From NCBI GenBank assembly GCA_016293225.1, contig JAEDEQ010000043.1, positions 1 to 16,882 on the forward strand: DNA of 16,882 bases. The letters run 5' to 3'. Both the position numbers and the translations under genes were made by a program. The DNA is from Clostridiaceae bacterium (GTDB lineage: Bacteria > Bacillota > Clostridia > Oscillospirales > Acutalibacteraceae). Positions 7,958 through 14,936 of the stretch are shown in pieces. Within the stretch, counting starts at the first letter, position 1. Every line of letters starts with the position of its first letter. Under the pieces are notes generated by a model. The model made no database searches. It was not told where the DNA came from and saw only the letters and a list, made by a program, of their open reading frames with translations.

Positions 7958-9890
7958 TTTGGTACGCCTCCTTAACAACAGAATCATAAAGCTCTTTGCT
8001 TATCCTGACGCCGAGTGTTTTCAGCCTGTGATAGGTCGGAATACCGTCCTTCCAGCCCCTTGCGCGGTTGTATACTTTTTTCATGACCTCAAGCGGAACC
8101 TTTGTGCGCGGATCGGACGGATCCTGAGGCTCGTTTGTCAATCGCTTCGGAAGCTTATCTGCGTTGGCCTTTTGTCCGAGCACGATGTTGGCAATCCTTT
8201 CAGTATTGTATCCCAAGGCGCCCCAGGTGAGCATTCTTGCAACGGTGGATTTGATGCCGGTTGCATATTTTAGGGCATATGAATGGGGAACCAGCGGAAT
8301 GTTGATTGCCGCAACCTTTGTAAAATGGCTGAGAAGATTTACAACAGGGCCGACATACGGGAAACAGGCGAGTATTGCCCTTGTCAAAAACCAGTTCGGC
8401 TTGTCAATAAGAAAGCCGGGGAGGACTGCATAGCTTGTAAAAAGGCAGCTTCCGCAGGCGGATACAGCCTCCATAAGGTTCTGGAACGCAATTGTAAGAG
8501 CGGCCTTTCCGTGCGGCGTAAGTGAATCAACGTCAAGGCCGAGACCCTCAACAACAACCATATAGCCTGCGTTAAGGTGGCAGCCGCCGCGGTTTGAGGT
8601 TGCATAGCCGAGACCCTGACCCACGGCGTGGCGTGGCTCATATGCCGCAAGCTCCATTCCCTTTGCGTGGATTGCAAAATCCTTGCCGCCGAATTTTTCA
8701 CTCATAATGCGCGTACCCTCGGCAAGAATATCACCATTGCCCTTACGCATTGCAATATCATGAAAAATTTCGGAGATATTATCGGTCTTGCCGAATTCAA
8801 GACCGCAGTCCCAAAGACCTTTTTCTTTAAGTTCCATTGCAAAAGCAATAACGCCTGCTGCGGAAATTGTGTCCATTCCCAGCTCGTCAAGCTCATAGTT
8901 CCATTTGATTATCTGTTCAATATCGTTGTTAAGTATGTTTGCACCTAAAAGACCGAGGGTTTCAAGCTCAGGTCCTTTAACGTGCTTTCCGTCAACACAA
9001 ACTGTCCTTGCGCAGCGGATAACACAGGTGGTGCAGGCGGCGTTGCTCAACATATGGTTTTCCGCAAGCTCTTCACCCGAAATCTTTTCAAAATCCTTAA
9101 ACCTTCCGGCTGAAAAATTCTTGGTTGCAAGAATTTTGTGCGCCTGCATCGGAGAAACAAGACCGGCGGTGCCGAGCTTCGGAAGCTGACGGCCTGTCAG
9201 CGGATGGTTTTGAAGAGTGTTCGTCCATTTTTCGTTGAGCTTTCTGAGGCTTTCACGGTCGGCAACTTCAGGAATCTTTACGCCGAACGCAGTAACGGCC
9301 TTGAGCTTTTTATCCCCGAAAACAGCGCCGACGCCGCCTCGTCCCGCCGTTCGTTCGTTGCTGAAAACGCAGGCGTAGCGAACCTTGTTTTCGCCGGCAG
9401 GGCCAATGACAAGCTTTCCGTGGTACGCAGGGAGCTTTTCCTGCGTTTCTCCCGTGGTGAGTCCCCAAAGCGCGGACGCATCGTCAAAGGTAACGTTTCC
9501 GTTGATAATGTTGACTGTAACCGGCGAGGAAGAACGTCCGGTAAAAATTACGGCGTCGTAGCCGGAGCGCTTGAGACTCAGTCCGAACTCACCGCCGCAG
9601 TTTGATGAGGTAATAATTCCGGTGAGCGGCGAAATTGTTGAAATATTGAACCTTGATGTATTCGGGCAGCCGACTCCGGTCAGAGGTCCGGTCGTAACAA
9701 CAATCCAGTTATCCTCGTCATAGGCTTTCATTCCCGGCCTGATATGGCTCAAAAGAATGTCGGCAGCCATGACCTTTCCGCCAAGGGTACGTTCGCGGTC
9801 CTTGTCGGTCCAAGGGAAATCCTCGCTTGTTCGGTTTGTCAAATCAATCTTGAGGACCTTTCCCATATAGCCCAGGAGTTTGTCTTTCAT
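7938..9890 (-). CDS. aor: Aldehyde:ferredoxin oxidoreductase, tungsten-type (AOR/WOR large subunit)
   Basis: A 650-aa catalytic subunit of the AOR family, which oxidises aldehydes to carboxylic acids using a bis-pyranopterin tungsten cofactor and one [4Fe-4S] cluster, reducing ferredoxin. The N-terminal AOR domain (about 5-205) contains TTGPLTG, SSNCGGEFGLSLKRSGYDA and the glycine-rich TAGRGGVGAVFG. The cluster ligands match the Pyrococcus pattern: C286, C289 and C293 as C-x2-C-x3-C, with the fourth at C479 or C482 (ACGSC). ELGMDTISAAG and NRGGCHLNAG are conserved pterin-site segments. It is slightly longer than the roughly 605-residue archaeal enzyme. A GGAGGTG ribosome binding site precedes the ATG. 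Its start overlaps the stop of the E1-like gene by four bases. Neighbouring tungstate-uptake genes argue for W rather than Mo; the physiological aldehyde is unknown. Confidence 0.94.
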   Translation of the reverse strand: MKDKLLGYMGKVLKIDLTNRTSEDFPWTDKDRERTLGGKVMAADILLSHIRPGMKAYDEDNWIVVTTGPLTGVGCPNTSRFNISTISPLTGIITSSNCGGEFGLSLKRSGYDAVIFTGRSSSPVTVNIINGNVTFDDASALWGLTTGETQEKLPAYHGKLVIGPAGENKVRYACVFSNERTAGRGGVGAVFGDKKLKAVTAFGVKIPEVADRESLRKLNEKWTNTLQNHPLTGRQLPKLGTAGLVSPMQAHKILATKNFSAGRFKDFEKISGEELAENHMLSNAACTTCVIRCARTVCVDGKHVKGPELETLGLLGANILNNDIEQIIKWNYELDELGMDTISAAGVIAFAMELKEKGLWDCGLEFGKTDNISEIFHDIAMRKGNGDILAEGTRIMSEKFGGKDFAIHAKGMELAAYEPRHAVGQGLGYATSNRGGCHLNAGYMVVVEGLGLDVDSLTPHGKAALTIAFQNLMEAVSACGSCLFTSYAVLPGFLIDKPNWFLTRAILACFPYVGPVVNLLSHFTKVAAINIPLVPHSYALKYATGIKSTVARMLTWGALGYNTERIANIVLGQKANADKLPKRLTNEPQDPSDPRTKVPLEVMKKVYNRARGWKDGIPTYHRLKTLGVRISKELYDSVVKEAYQNGKSDC

Positions 9891-10597
9891 TTTTGTTCAC
9901 CTCCGCAAATATCACAGCCGCTTCGCCGCCTTATCGAAAGAAGGTCAACTGTCAGTTCACGGCAGTCGATAACGGCAATTTTCCCTTCATGAATATCGGC
10001 GCCGCAAAGTGCGTAAAGCGCACGCATTGCGGCAAGTGAGCCGACAGCGCCGCAGCAGGCGGCGCAGGTACGTTTGTCGTTGCTCTCGGTCTCCCCGAGA
10101 ACGCAGGCAAGGCAGGGAGTTTTACCCGGTTTATATAAATATATGCTGCCGAAAGCGTTTGCTATCCCGACATTCAAAAGCATGACTCCTTGTTTTGCGC
10201 AAGCCTTGTTGACATCAAAGCGGACGCGGTTGTTGTCGGCCGCAAGGATAACAAGACCGTTATCGGAAACGAGGAAAACGGCATTGCTTTCGTTTACTTC
10301 CTCATCAATAAAATCAATGTCGCAGTCCGGCGCAAAGGAGGAAAGGACATCGCAGGCTGTTTTTGCCTTGCTTTTTCCGATATCTTTTGCGGTGTAAAGC
10401 GTTTGTCTGTTGAGATTGCTCTCGCTTACCGTATCTTTGTCGCAAAGCGTCAATTTTCCTATGCCCGCTCCGGCGAGGGCGTATGCAACGGGTGAGCCGA
10501 GTCCGCCCAGCCCGATTAGCAATACCTTGGAATTCCTCAGCTTATCGGTGTCGAACAAAGCGGCGTTTTGCCTGTCTTTTTCACTTTTTATGTACAT
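9887..10597 (-). CDS. ThiF/MoeB/HesA family E1-like adenylyltransferase
   Basis: A 236-aa ATP-dependent activating enzyme that adenylylates the C-terminal glycine of a ubiquitin-like sulfur carrier. The Rossmann nucleotide loop is GLGGLG at 29-34. The family's NLNRQ follows at 61-65, then K79, and D121 in AADNNRVRFDVN matches the Mg-binding aspartate of MoeB. Two Cys pairs, C162/C165 (CLAC) and C228/C231 (CDIC), form the structural zinc site; C178, C181 and C182 lie in the crossover-loop region. There is no C-terminal rhodanese domain. The probable substrate is the MoaD-like protein of the same operon, which would make this functionally MoeB. ThiF is the alternative name, but no thiamine genes are nearby. 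An AAAGG lies 11 bases before the ATG. Confidence 0.87.
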   Translation of the reverse strand: MYIKSEKDRQNAALFDTDKLRNSKVLLIGLGGLGSPVAYALAGAGIGKLTLCDKDTVSESNLNRQTLYTAKDIGKSKAKTACDVLSSFAPDCDIDFIDEEVNESNAVFLVSDNGLVILAADNNRVRFDVNKACAKQGVMLLNVGIANAFGSIYLYKPGKTPCLACVLGETESNDKRTCAACCGAVGSLAAMRALYALCGADIHEGKIAVIDCRELTVDLLSIRRRSGCDICGGEQK

Positions 10598-10646
10598 TTT
10601 TTACAAAACCTTTCAAAACGTCACTTGACTTTTTGTCTGCTATCGG

Positions 10647-11141
10647 CTATACTTCAAATGGTCTGCCGCAATCGGCAACCTTGCCTTTTAAAAGCTCAAA
10701 CGCATGGGGCAGAACATCTTTAATAACCGAAAGACATTCCTTTACGGCTTTTGGACTGCCGGGAAGATTGATGATAAGCACATTGTTTCTGATAACGCTT
10801 GCCGCTCTTGAAAGCATTGCTTTATCGGTAAATGCAAGGCTTTTTGCTCTCATCGCTTCGGCAATTCCGGGCGCGTTTTTTTCCGCAACGGCAACGGTTG
10901 CTTCCGGAGTCACATCTCTCGGCGCGAATCCGGTTCCTCCGGTTGTCAGAACAGCTGAAATATCCGTTTGGCAAAGGCGGATAAGCTCTTTTTCAATAAC
11001 GCTCTGTTCGTCCGGAACACAAACATATTCCGTTGTTTTTGCAATGTCTTTAAGCTCCTCGGTGATAAGCGGACCGCTGAGATCCTTGCGCTCTCCCTTT
11101 GAGGAACGATCGCTGACGCACACAACCGCAATTTTAAACAT
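10647..11141 (-). CDS. mogA: MogA/MoaB family molybdopterin adenylyltransferase
   Basis: A 164-aa enzyme that activates molybdopterin with ATP to MPT-AMP, the substrate on which MoeA inserts molybdate or tungstate. The MoCF-domain signatures are intact: the N-terminal SDRSSKGERKDLSG segment (10-23), TTGGTGFAPRDVTPEAT at 66-82, which binds the pterin, and NLPGSP at 125-130. Its length is close to MoaB/MogA proteins; the two names cannot be separated by sequence alone, and in tungsten-using archaea the MoaB-type protein does this step. It is the first gene of the leftward operon; 49 bases without a terminator or promoter separate it from the E1-like gene. The ribosome binding site is weak (AAGG about 13 bases upstream). 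Confidence 0.93.
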   Translation of the reverse strand: MFKIAVVCVSDRSSKGERKDLSGPLITEELKDIAKTTEYVCVPDEQSVIEKELIRLCQTDISAVLTTGGTGFAPRDVTPEATVAVAEKNAPGIAEAMRAKSLAFTDKAMLSRAASVIRNNVLIINLPGSPKAVKECLSVIKDVLPHAFELLKGKVADCGRPFEV

Positions 11142-11163
11142 GACTTTATCGCCGCCTTACTGA

Positions 11164-11191
11164 TTGCAATTCTTACTGAATATAATATAAC
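11164..11191 (+). promoter_or_regulatory. Possible promoter for the tup-moe operon
   Basis: TTGCAA (11164-11169), a 16-base spacer and TATAAC (11186-11191) in an A/T-rich tract with several alternative -10-like hexamers. It would give a leader of roughly 225 bases that includes the predicted riboswitch. The exact hexamers are uncertain. Confidence 0.3.
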
Positions 11192-11194
11192 ATA

Positions 11195-11224
11195 ATATTA
11201 CATAAAAATAAAGACATTTGTCAA
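11195..11224 (-). promoter_or_regulatory. Predicted promoter for the mogA-aor operon
   Basis: On the minus strand, a perfect TTGACA (11219-11224) is followed 18 bases later by TAATAT (11195-11200), about 55 bases upstream of mogA. An inverted repeat AAAGACA/TGTCTTT (11210-11216 and 11233-11239) brackets the -35 element and could be an operator. Confidence 0.5.
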
Positions 11225-11284
11225 ATATTTTTTGTCTTTGTTGCCTAAAAGTTGTTTTTGCTTTGGGCATGAAGAAATATATTT

Positions 11285-11398
11285 CCGAGCCAAAACGGCT
11301 AAGTTCGTCCGTTTTTGCATTTTAAGGCGCCGCTTGAAATGCAAAACGGGGAAGAATATGCTGTCCGGCCAACGGGTACTGCGGGAAACTGCCGTGCC
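11285..11398 (+). promoter_or_regulatory. Candidate molybdenum/tungsten cofactor (Moco/Tuco) riboswitch in the tupA leader
   Basis: The leader folds by eye into a long rod plus a second hairpin. In the rod, CCG (11285-11287) pairs with CGG (11373-11375), GCC (11289-11291) with GGC (11367-11369), and ACGGC (11295-11299) with GCTGT (11360-11364). UAAG on one side and UAU on the other follow, flanked by C-G and G-C pairs, as in the 11-nt GAAA tetraloop receptor. The rod then continues with UUC/GAA and a long stem from CCGTTTT (11309) to AAAACGG (11349). The second hairpin is GUAC-U-GCGG, a GAAA loop, then CUGC-C-GUGC (11376-11397). A tetraloop plus receptor is a mark of Moco riboswitches, which control cofactor-synthesis and metal-transport genes. 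GGGCAUG (11265-11271) can pair with CGUGCCU and compete with the second hairpin. Cofactor type and direction of control are not readable from sequence. Confidence 0.72.
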
Positions 11399-11425
11399 TC
11401 TCGTGTTCAGAAAGGAGAAAACACC

Positions 11426-12337
11426 ATGACAAAAAAACTACTCGCACTTTTCCTGTGCCTTGCAATGCTGCTGTCTTTTGCTGCCTGCGCAGGAAATAAT
11501 GACTCAACAACAGCTCAAAGCACTTCGGCGCAAAGTACATCAGGCGAACAGAAAGCGCCGGAAAATCCGACGATTCGCCTTGCAACAACAACCTCGGTCA
11601 ACGACTCGGGTCTGCTCCCGTATCTTCTTCCGGCCTTTGAAAAGGAGACGGGATATAAGGTTGAGGTTGCTTCCGCCGGAACGGGAATCGCTATCGGCTA
11701 CGCAAAAAGCGGCGATGCGGATCTGCTTTTGGTTCACTCAAAAAGTCAAGAGGAAGCTTTCATCAGCGAGGGCTATGCTTCAACCGAGCGTCTTTCATTT
11801 ATGTATAACTACTTTGTAATCTGCGGACCGGAGAACGATCCTGCAAAGATTGCCGACGCAAAGACAGCCGCCGACGCATTCAAAGCCATTGCCGAAAGCA
11901 AAAGCACCTTTGTTTCGCGCGGGGACAACAGCGGAACCCACAACAAGGAAACCGCCATCTGGGAGAGCGCGGCTATTACTCCGGGCGAAACCGACAGCTG
12001 GTATGTTTCCGTCGGCTCCGGAATGGGCGATACTCTTACCAAAGCAAACGAAATGAAGGGCTATGTTATCACCGATAAGGCTACATATCTTTCAATGAAG
12101 GCTTCCCTTAATAATCTCAAGCTTCTTAAAGAGGAAGCCGAGGACATGAAGAACACTTACTCGCTCCTCGGAGTCAAGGCTGACGCAAAGGAATTTGAAG
12201 GCAAAAACGTCAAGATTAACACCGAGGGCGCAAATGCGCTTATTGAATGGCTCCTCGGAGACGAAGCTTCGGCTCTTATTAAAGAGTACGGCAAGGATAA
12301 ATACGGCGAAGCGCTCTTCTTCCTTATCGAAAAATAA
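11426..12337 (+). CDS. tupA: Tungstate ABC transporter, substrate-binding lipoprotein TupA
   Basis: A 303-aa extracytoplasmic lipoprotein that captures tungstate. The first 20 residues form a lipoprotein signal peptide with lipid-modified C21 in a slightly divergent lipobox (FAAC), then a Ser/Thr/Gln-rich tether to about residue 47. The binding domain has the TupA marks TTTSVNDSGLL from 54, SAGTGIAIGYAKSGDADLLLVHS, and SRGDNSGTHNKE at 164-175; these T, S and R residues distinguish it from ModA and phosphate-binding PstS. TupA proteins strongly prefer tungstate over molybdate, which supports tungsten for the neighbouring oxidoreductase. The start at 11426 is chosen because AAAGGAG precedes it and it begins the signal peptide; an earlier in-frame ATG at 11315 would run through the predicted riboswitch. 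Expression is therefore probably riboswitch-controlled. Confidence 0.92.
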   Translation: MTKKLLALFLCLAMLLSFAACAGNNDSTTAQSTSAQSTSGEQKAPENPTIRLATTTSVNDSGLLPYLLPAFEKETGYKVEVASAGTGIAIGYAKSGDADLLLVHSKSQEEAFISEGYASTERLSFMYNYFVICGPENDPAKIADAKTAADAFKAIAESKSTFVSRGDNSGTHNKETAIWESAAITPGETDSWYVSVGSGMGDTLTKANEMKGYVITDKATYLSMKASLNNLKLLKEEAEDMKNTYSLLGVKADAKEFEGKNVKINTEGANALIEWLLGDEASALIKEYGKDKYGEALFFLIEK

Positions 12338-12348
12338 TCAAATAATCA

Positions 12349-12379
12349 GCGAAGCCGCAGTATTTTGCCGCGGCTTCGC
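12349..12379 (+). other. Intercistronic hairpin between tupA and tupB
   Basis: A perfect 10-bp inverted repeat, GCGAAGCCGC (12349-12358) and GCGGCTTCGC (12370-12379), with an 11-base loop, begins 12 bases after the tupA stop. There is no T tract after it, so it is unlikely to be a full terminator. It ends 15 bases before the tupB ATG, which has no clear ribosome binding site. A role in protecting tupA mRNA or lowering permease output is plausible. Confidence 0.65.
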
Positions 12380-12394
12380 GTGCTTTAGTAATAT

Positions 12395-13075
12395 ATGCAA
12401 TACTTTAAACAGGCTTTCGATTTGATTTTCAGCGCAGATTCGGAGCTTTTGAAAATAATTGCAACAACAATGCTGATGTCGTTTTTCAGCACACTGTTTT
12501 CTTCCTTGCTCGGTCTGCCGTTAGGCGTTTTTCTCGGCTCTGCCGAATTTAAAGGCAAAAGCGCCGTAATAAAAATACTCAACACCCTGATGAGCTTGCC
12601 TCCTGTTTTGGCAGGCCTTATCGTGTTTATGCTTTTTCGCTCCGTCGGGCCGTTCGGCTCGCTTCATATAATGTTTTCCGTGCCGGTGATGGTTATAGCG
12701 CAGGTTGTTTTGATAACGCCTGTCATAGCGTCGCTTTCGGCTTCGGCTTCGGGCGAAAAGCTTTCTTCGCTCGGCGAAACCGCGTCGGGTCTCGGTCTTT
12801 CCGGGGGAAAGCGCAATGCGTTGATAATGGAGGAATGTGCGCCGCAGTTTCTGAGCATTGTGCTGATGGGCTTCGGCCGGTCGATTGCCGAAGTCGGCGC
12901 CGTGTCGCTTGTCGGCGGAAACATTCAGTTTAAAACAAGAGTTATGACAACCGCAATTCTGCTTGAGGCGAACAAGGGAGATTTTGAAAAGGCCCTTGCC
13001 CTCGGAATAATATTGCTGATTATTTCATTGCTTGTAAATATTGCCGCGCACACATTGCAGGAGAAGATCCGATGA
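12395..13075 (+). CDS. tupB: Tungstate ABC transporter, permease TupB
   Basis: A 226-aa inner-membrane permease of the molybdate/tungstate (CysTW-like) type with about five to six hydrophobic segments. The cytoplasmic EAA loop is visible as ETASGLGLSGGKRNALIMEECAP split around residues 128-150, followed by GFGRSIAEVGAVSLVGGN, typical of TupB. It forms the channel that passes tungstate from TupA, powered by the ATPase encoded next. The start ATG lacks a recognisable ribosome binding site and follows a strong hairpin, which may keep permease levels below those of the binding protein. The stop overlaps the start of tupC by four bases (ATGA), indicating translational coupling. Confidence 0.92.
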   Translation: MQYFKQAFDLIFSADSELLKIIATTMLMSFFSTLFSSLLGLPLGVFLGSAEFKGKSAVIKILNTLMSLPPVLAGLIVFMLFRSVGPFGSLHIMFSVPVMVIAQVVLITPVIASLSASASGEKLSSLGETASGLGLSGGKRNALIMEECAPQFLSIVLMGFGRSIAEVGAVSLVGGNIQFKTRVMTTAILLEANKGDFEKALALGIILLIISLLVNIAAHTLQEKIR

Positions 13076-13731
13076 TAAGAATTAAAAATTTGGAAAAGCG
13101 TCTTTCGCCGTCATTTGTACTGAAGATTGATGAACTTGAAATAAAAAAAGGCGACCGCGTTGCTCTGATAGGCTTAAACGGCTCCGGAAAAAGTACTCTG
13201 CTGAAGCTTATTGCCGGAGTTTTGAAGCCGGACTCCGGAACGGTTGAATTTTCCGATGAAAAAGTCCGCTGCGGCTATCAGCCGCAATCGCCGTACTGCT
13301 TTTCCGGAACGGTTGAAAAAAACATCAGAATTTCCGGCTTCAAGGGTGAGCTTGAGCCTGTTCTCAAAAGCTGCCTTTTGCAGGGCTTTGAAAACAAAAA
13401 GGCAAAAACACTCTCCGGAGGGGAAAAGCAGCGAATGTTCCTTGCAAGGATGCTTGCTGGCTCATTTGACTGCCTTTTGCTTGATGAGCCGCTGAGCGCG
13501 GTCGATATTGAAAAATCGCGCTTGCTTGAAAAAACGCTGCTTGAAAGCTGCAAAGCAAACCGTACCACGCTTTTGTTTGCAACGCAGTTTCCCAATCAGG
13601 CCCCGGCTGTTGCAAACAAAATTCTGATTTTATCAGACGGCAGGGTTGCCGAATTTTCGGATATTTCATTCCTTAAAGCTCCTAAAAGCGAGTTCGGCAA
13701 AAAATTTATTGATTCATGGAGAATTGTCTGA
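13072..13731 (+). CDS. tupC: Tungstate ABC transporter, ATP-binding protein TupC
   Basis: A 219-aa ABC ATPase that energises tungstate import with TupB. All nucleotide-binding elements are present: Walker A GLNGSGKST at 34-42, Q-loop around Q70-Q72, the ABC signature LSGGEKQR at 114-121, Walker B CLLLDEP at 134-140 and the D-loop SAVD immediately after. The switch histidine position appears to be occupied by FATQFPNQA, with Gln where His is usual, so hydrolysis control may differ slightly; this is read by eye. There is no C-terminal regulatory (TOBE) domain, in keeping with TupC rather than ModC. AGGAG precedes the start, which overlaps the tupB stop. The stop shares one base with the moeA start. 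Confidence 0.93.
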   Translation: MIRIKNLEKRLSPSFVLKIDELEIKKGDRVALIGLNGSGKSTLLKLIAGVLKPDSGTVEFSDEKVRCGYQPQSPYCFSGTVEKNIRISGFKGELEPVLKSCLLQGFENKKAKTLSGGEKQRMFLARMLAGSFDCLLLDEPLSAVDIEKSRLLEKTLLESCKANRTTLLFATQFPNQAPAVANKILILSDGRVAEFSDISFLKAPKSEFGKKFIDSWRIV

Positions 13732-14936
13732 TGCTTAACGTAGTGACGCTGACCGAGGCCGAAAAAATAATATCGGACGAAATTGAAAAACTGAGAACCG
13801 TTGAAACAGTCGGGCTTTGGGACGCCGTCGGAAGAGTTTCGGCCCGTGATGTGCGCTCAAAGGAAAATCTTCCGTCCTTTTCGCGTTCCGTTGTTGACGG
13901 CTTTGCCGTCCGCGCTTGCGACACCTACGGCTGCTCCGAAACGATACCTGCAATGCTTCGCCTTTGCGGAGAGATTGAGATGGGCGAGAACACCGAAAGG
14001 TCTATATGCAGCGGCGAGTGCGTCAGAATTCCTACAGGCGGAAAGCTGCCCGAAAATGCCGACAGCGTTATTATGCTTGAATACTGTGAAGAAATCGGCG
14101 ACGGTTATGTTTATGCGCAGAAGAGCGTTTCGGTTTTTGAAAACGTAAACAGACTCGGAGACGACTGCAAAGCAGGAGAAATAATCATTGAAAAGGGCAG
14201 CGTAATAACTGCGCGAAGCATTGCCGTGCTTGCAGCTGTCGGTATTGACAGGCTTGAAGTATACAAGCGGCCCGTTGTGGGGATCATTTCAACCGGGGAC
14301 GAGCTTATTTCCCATTCGGGCGTACCTGTCGGTTCGCAGATCAGGGATGTTAATTCCGTTATGCTTTATTCGGCTGTGCAAGCTCTCGGCTGTGACGTCA
14401 GCGTTTTTCCCGTTTGTCCCGATGATGAAGCAATGCTGCTCCAAAGCGTCAGCGCCGCGCTTTCAAAATGCAGTGTTCTGCTGATTTCCGGAGGCTCCTC
14501 CGCCGGTGAAAAGGATAACGTTTTCCGCGTTCTTTCATCAATCGGAAAGGTGCTTTTTCATGGCATTGCAATAAAACCGGGAAAGCCGACCATGTTTGCC
14601 GTGTGCAGCAATAAAGCGGTTTTCGGTCTTCCCGGTCACCCGGGGGCGGCATATTTTATGTTTGAATTACTGGTTAAACCGGCGCTTTTGAAAGCGGAAA
14701 ACCGCAGGCTTGAGGGCAAAAAAGCTTCCGCCGTTCTTTCGCAGAACGTGTCCTCAAACAACGGCAGGGCAACGGTTTGCGCAGTGAAGCTTGAGGGTGA
14801 AAAAGCCTCGGCGATTTTTGCAAAATCGGGCGCGGTTGCAAAGCTTGCAAAAGCTGACGGATATTTTATAATTGACAGAGACACGGAGGGCTGTCCTGCA
14901 GGTCGGGAAATTGAGGTGAAGCTTTTTGAAACATAA
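13731..14936 (+). CDS. moeA: Molybdopterin molybdenumtransferase MoeA (stand-alone copy)
   Basis: A 401-aa cytoplasmic enzyme that inserts the oxyanion metal into the dithiolene of MPT-AMP. The MoeA signatures appear in order: SVVDGFAV at 53-60 with the conserved Asp, PTGG at 101-104 with ADSVIMLE following, STGDEL at 187-192, SGGSSAGEKD at 253-262, GIAIKPGKP at 278-286 and GLPGHP at 299-304, then the small C-terminal domain. I place the start at 13731, where TGATG joins it to tupC and GGAGA lies eight bases upstream; an ATG at 13716 adds only five residues. Being fused in one operon with the tungstate importer suggests it handles tungsten, but metal preference cannot be told from these motifs. 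A second, longer MoeA follows with an 11-base overlap. Confidence 0.93.
   Translation: MLNVVTLTEAEKIISDEIEKLRTVETVGLWDAVGRVSARDVRSKENLPSFSRSVVDGFAVRACDTYGCSETIPAMLRLCGEIEMGENTERSICSGECVRIPTGGKLPENADSVIMLEYCEEIGDGYVYAQKSVSVFENVNRLGDDCKAGEIIIEKGSVITARSIAVLAAVGIDRLEVYKRPVVGIISTGDELISHSGVPVGSQIRDVNSVMLYSAVQALGCDVSVFPVCPDDEAMLLQSVSAALSKCSVLLISGGSSAGEKDNVFRVLSSIGKVLFHGIAIKPGKPTMFAVCSNKAVFGLPGHPGAAYFMFELLVKPALLKAENRRLEGKKASAVLSQNVSSNNGRATVCAVKLEGEKASAIFAKSGAVAKLAKADGYFIIDRDTEGCPAGREIEVKLFET

Noticed and set aside
9887..10597. A thiamine-pathway ThiF with ThiS
   Set aside because: No thiamine genes are nearby and both partners sit in a pterin-enzyme operon, so a MoeB/MoaD-like role is the better reading.
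10483..11163. A 226-codon open frame on the plus strand
   Set aside because: It runs antisense to mogA and the end of the E1-like gene, both of which have clear family motifs and ribosome binding sites.
11315..11425. An in-frame upstream start that would lengthen TupA by 37 residues
   Set aside because: It lies inside the predicted riboswitch, adds a non-signal sequence, and lacks a ribosome binding site, while 11426 has AAAGGAG and begins a normal lipoprotein signal peptide.
11426..13731. A molybdate (ModABC) rather than tungstate transporter
   Set aside because: The binding protein has the TupA-type TTTS and SRGDNSGTHNKE motifs and the ATPase lacks the C-terminal domain of ModC.
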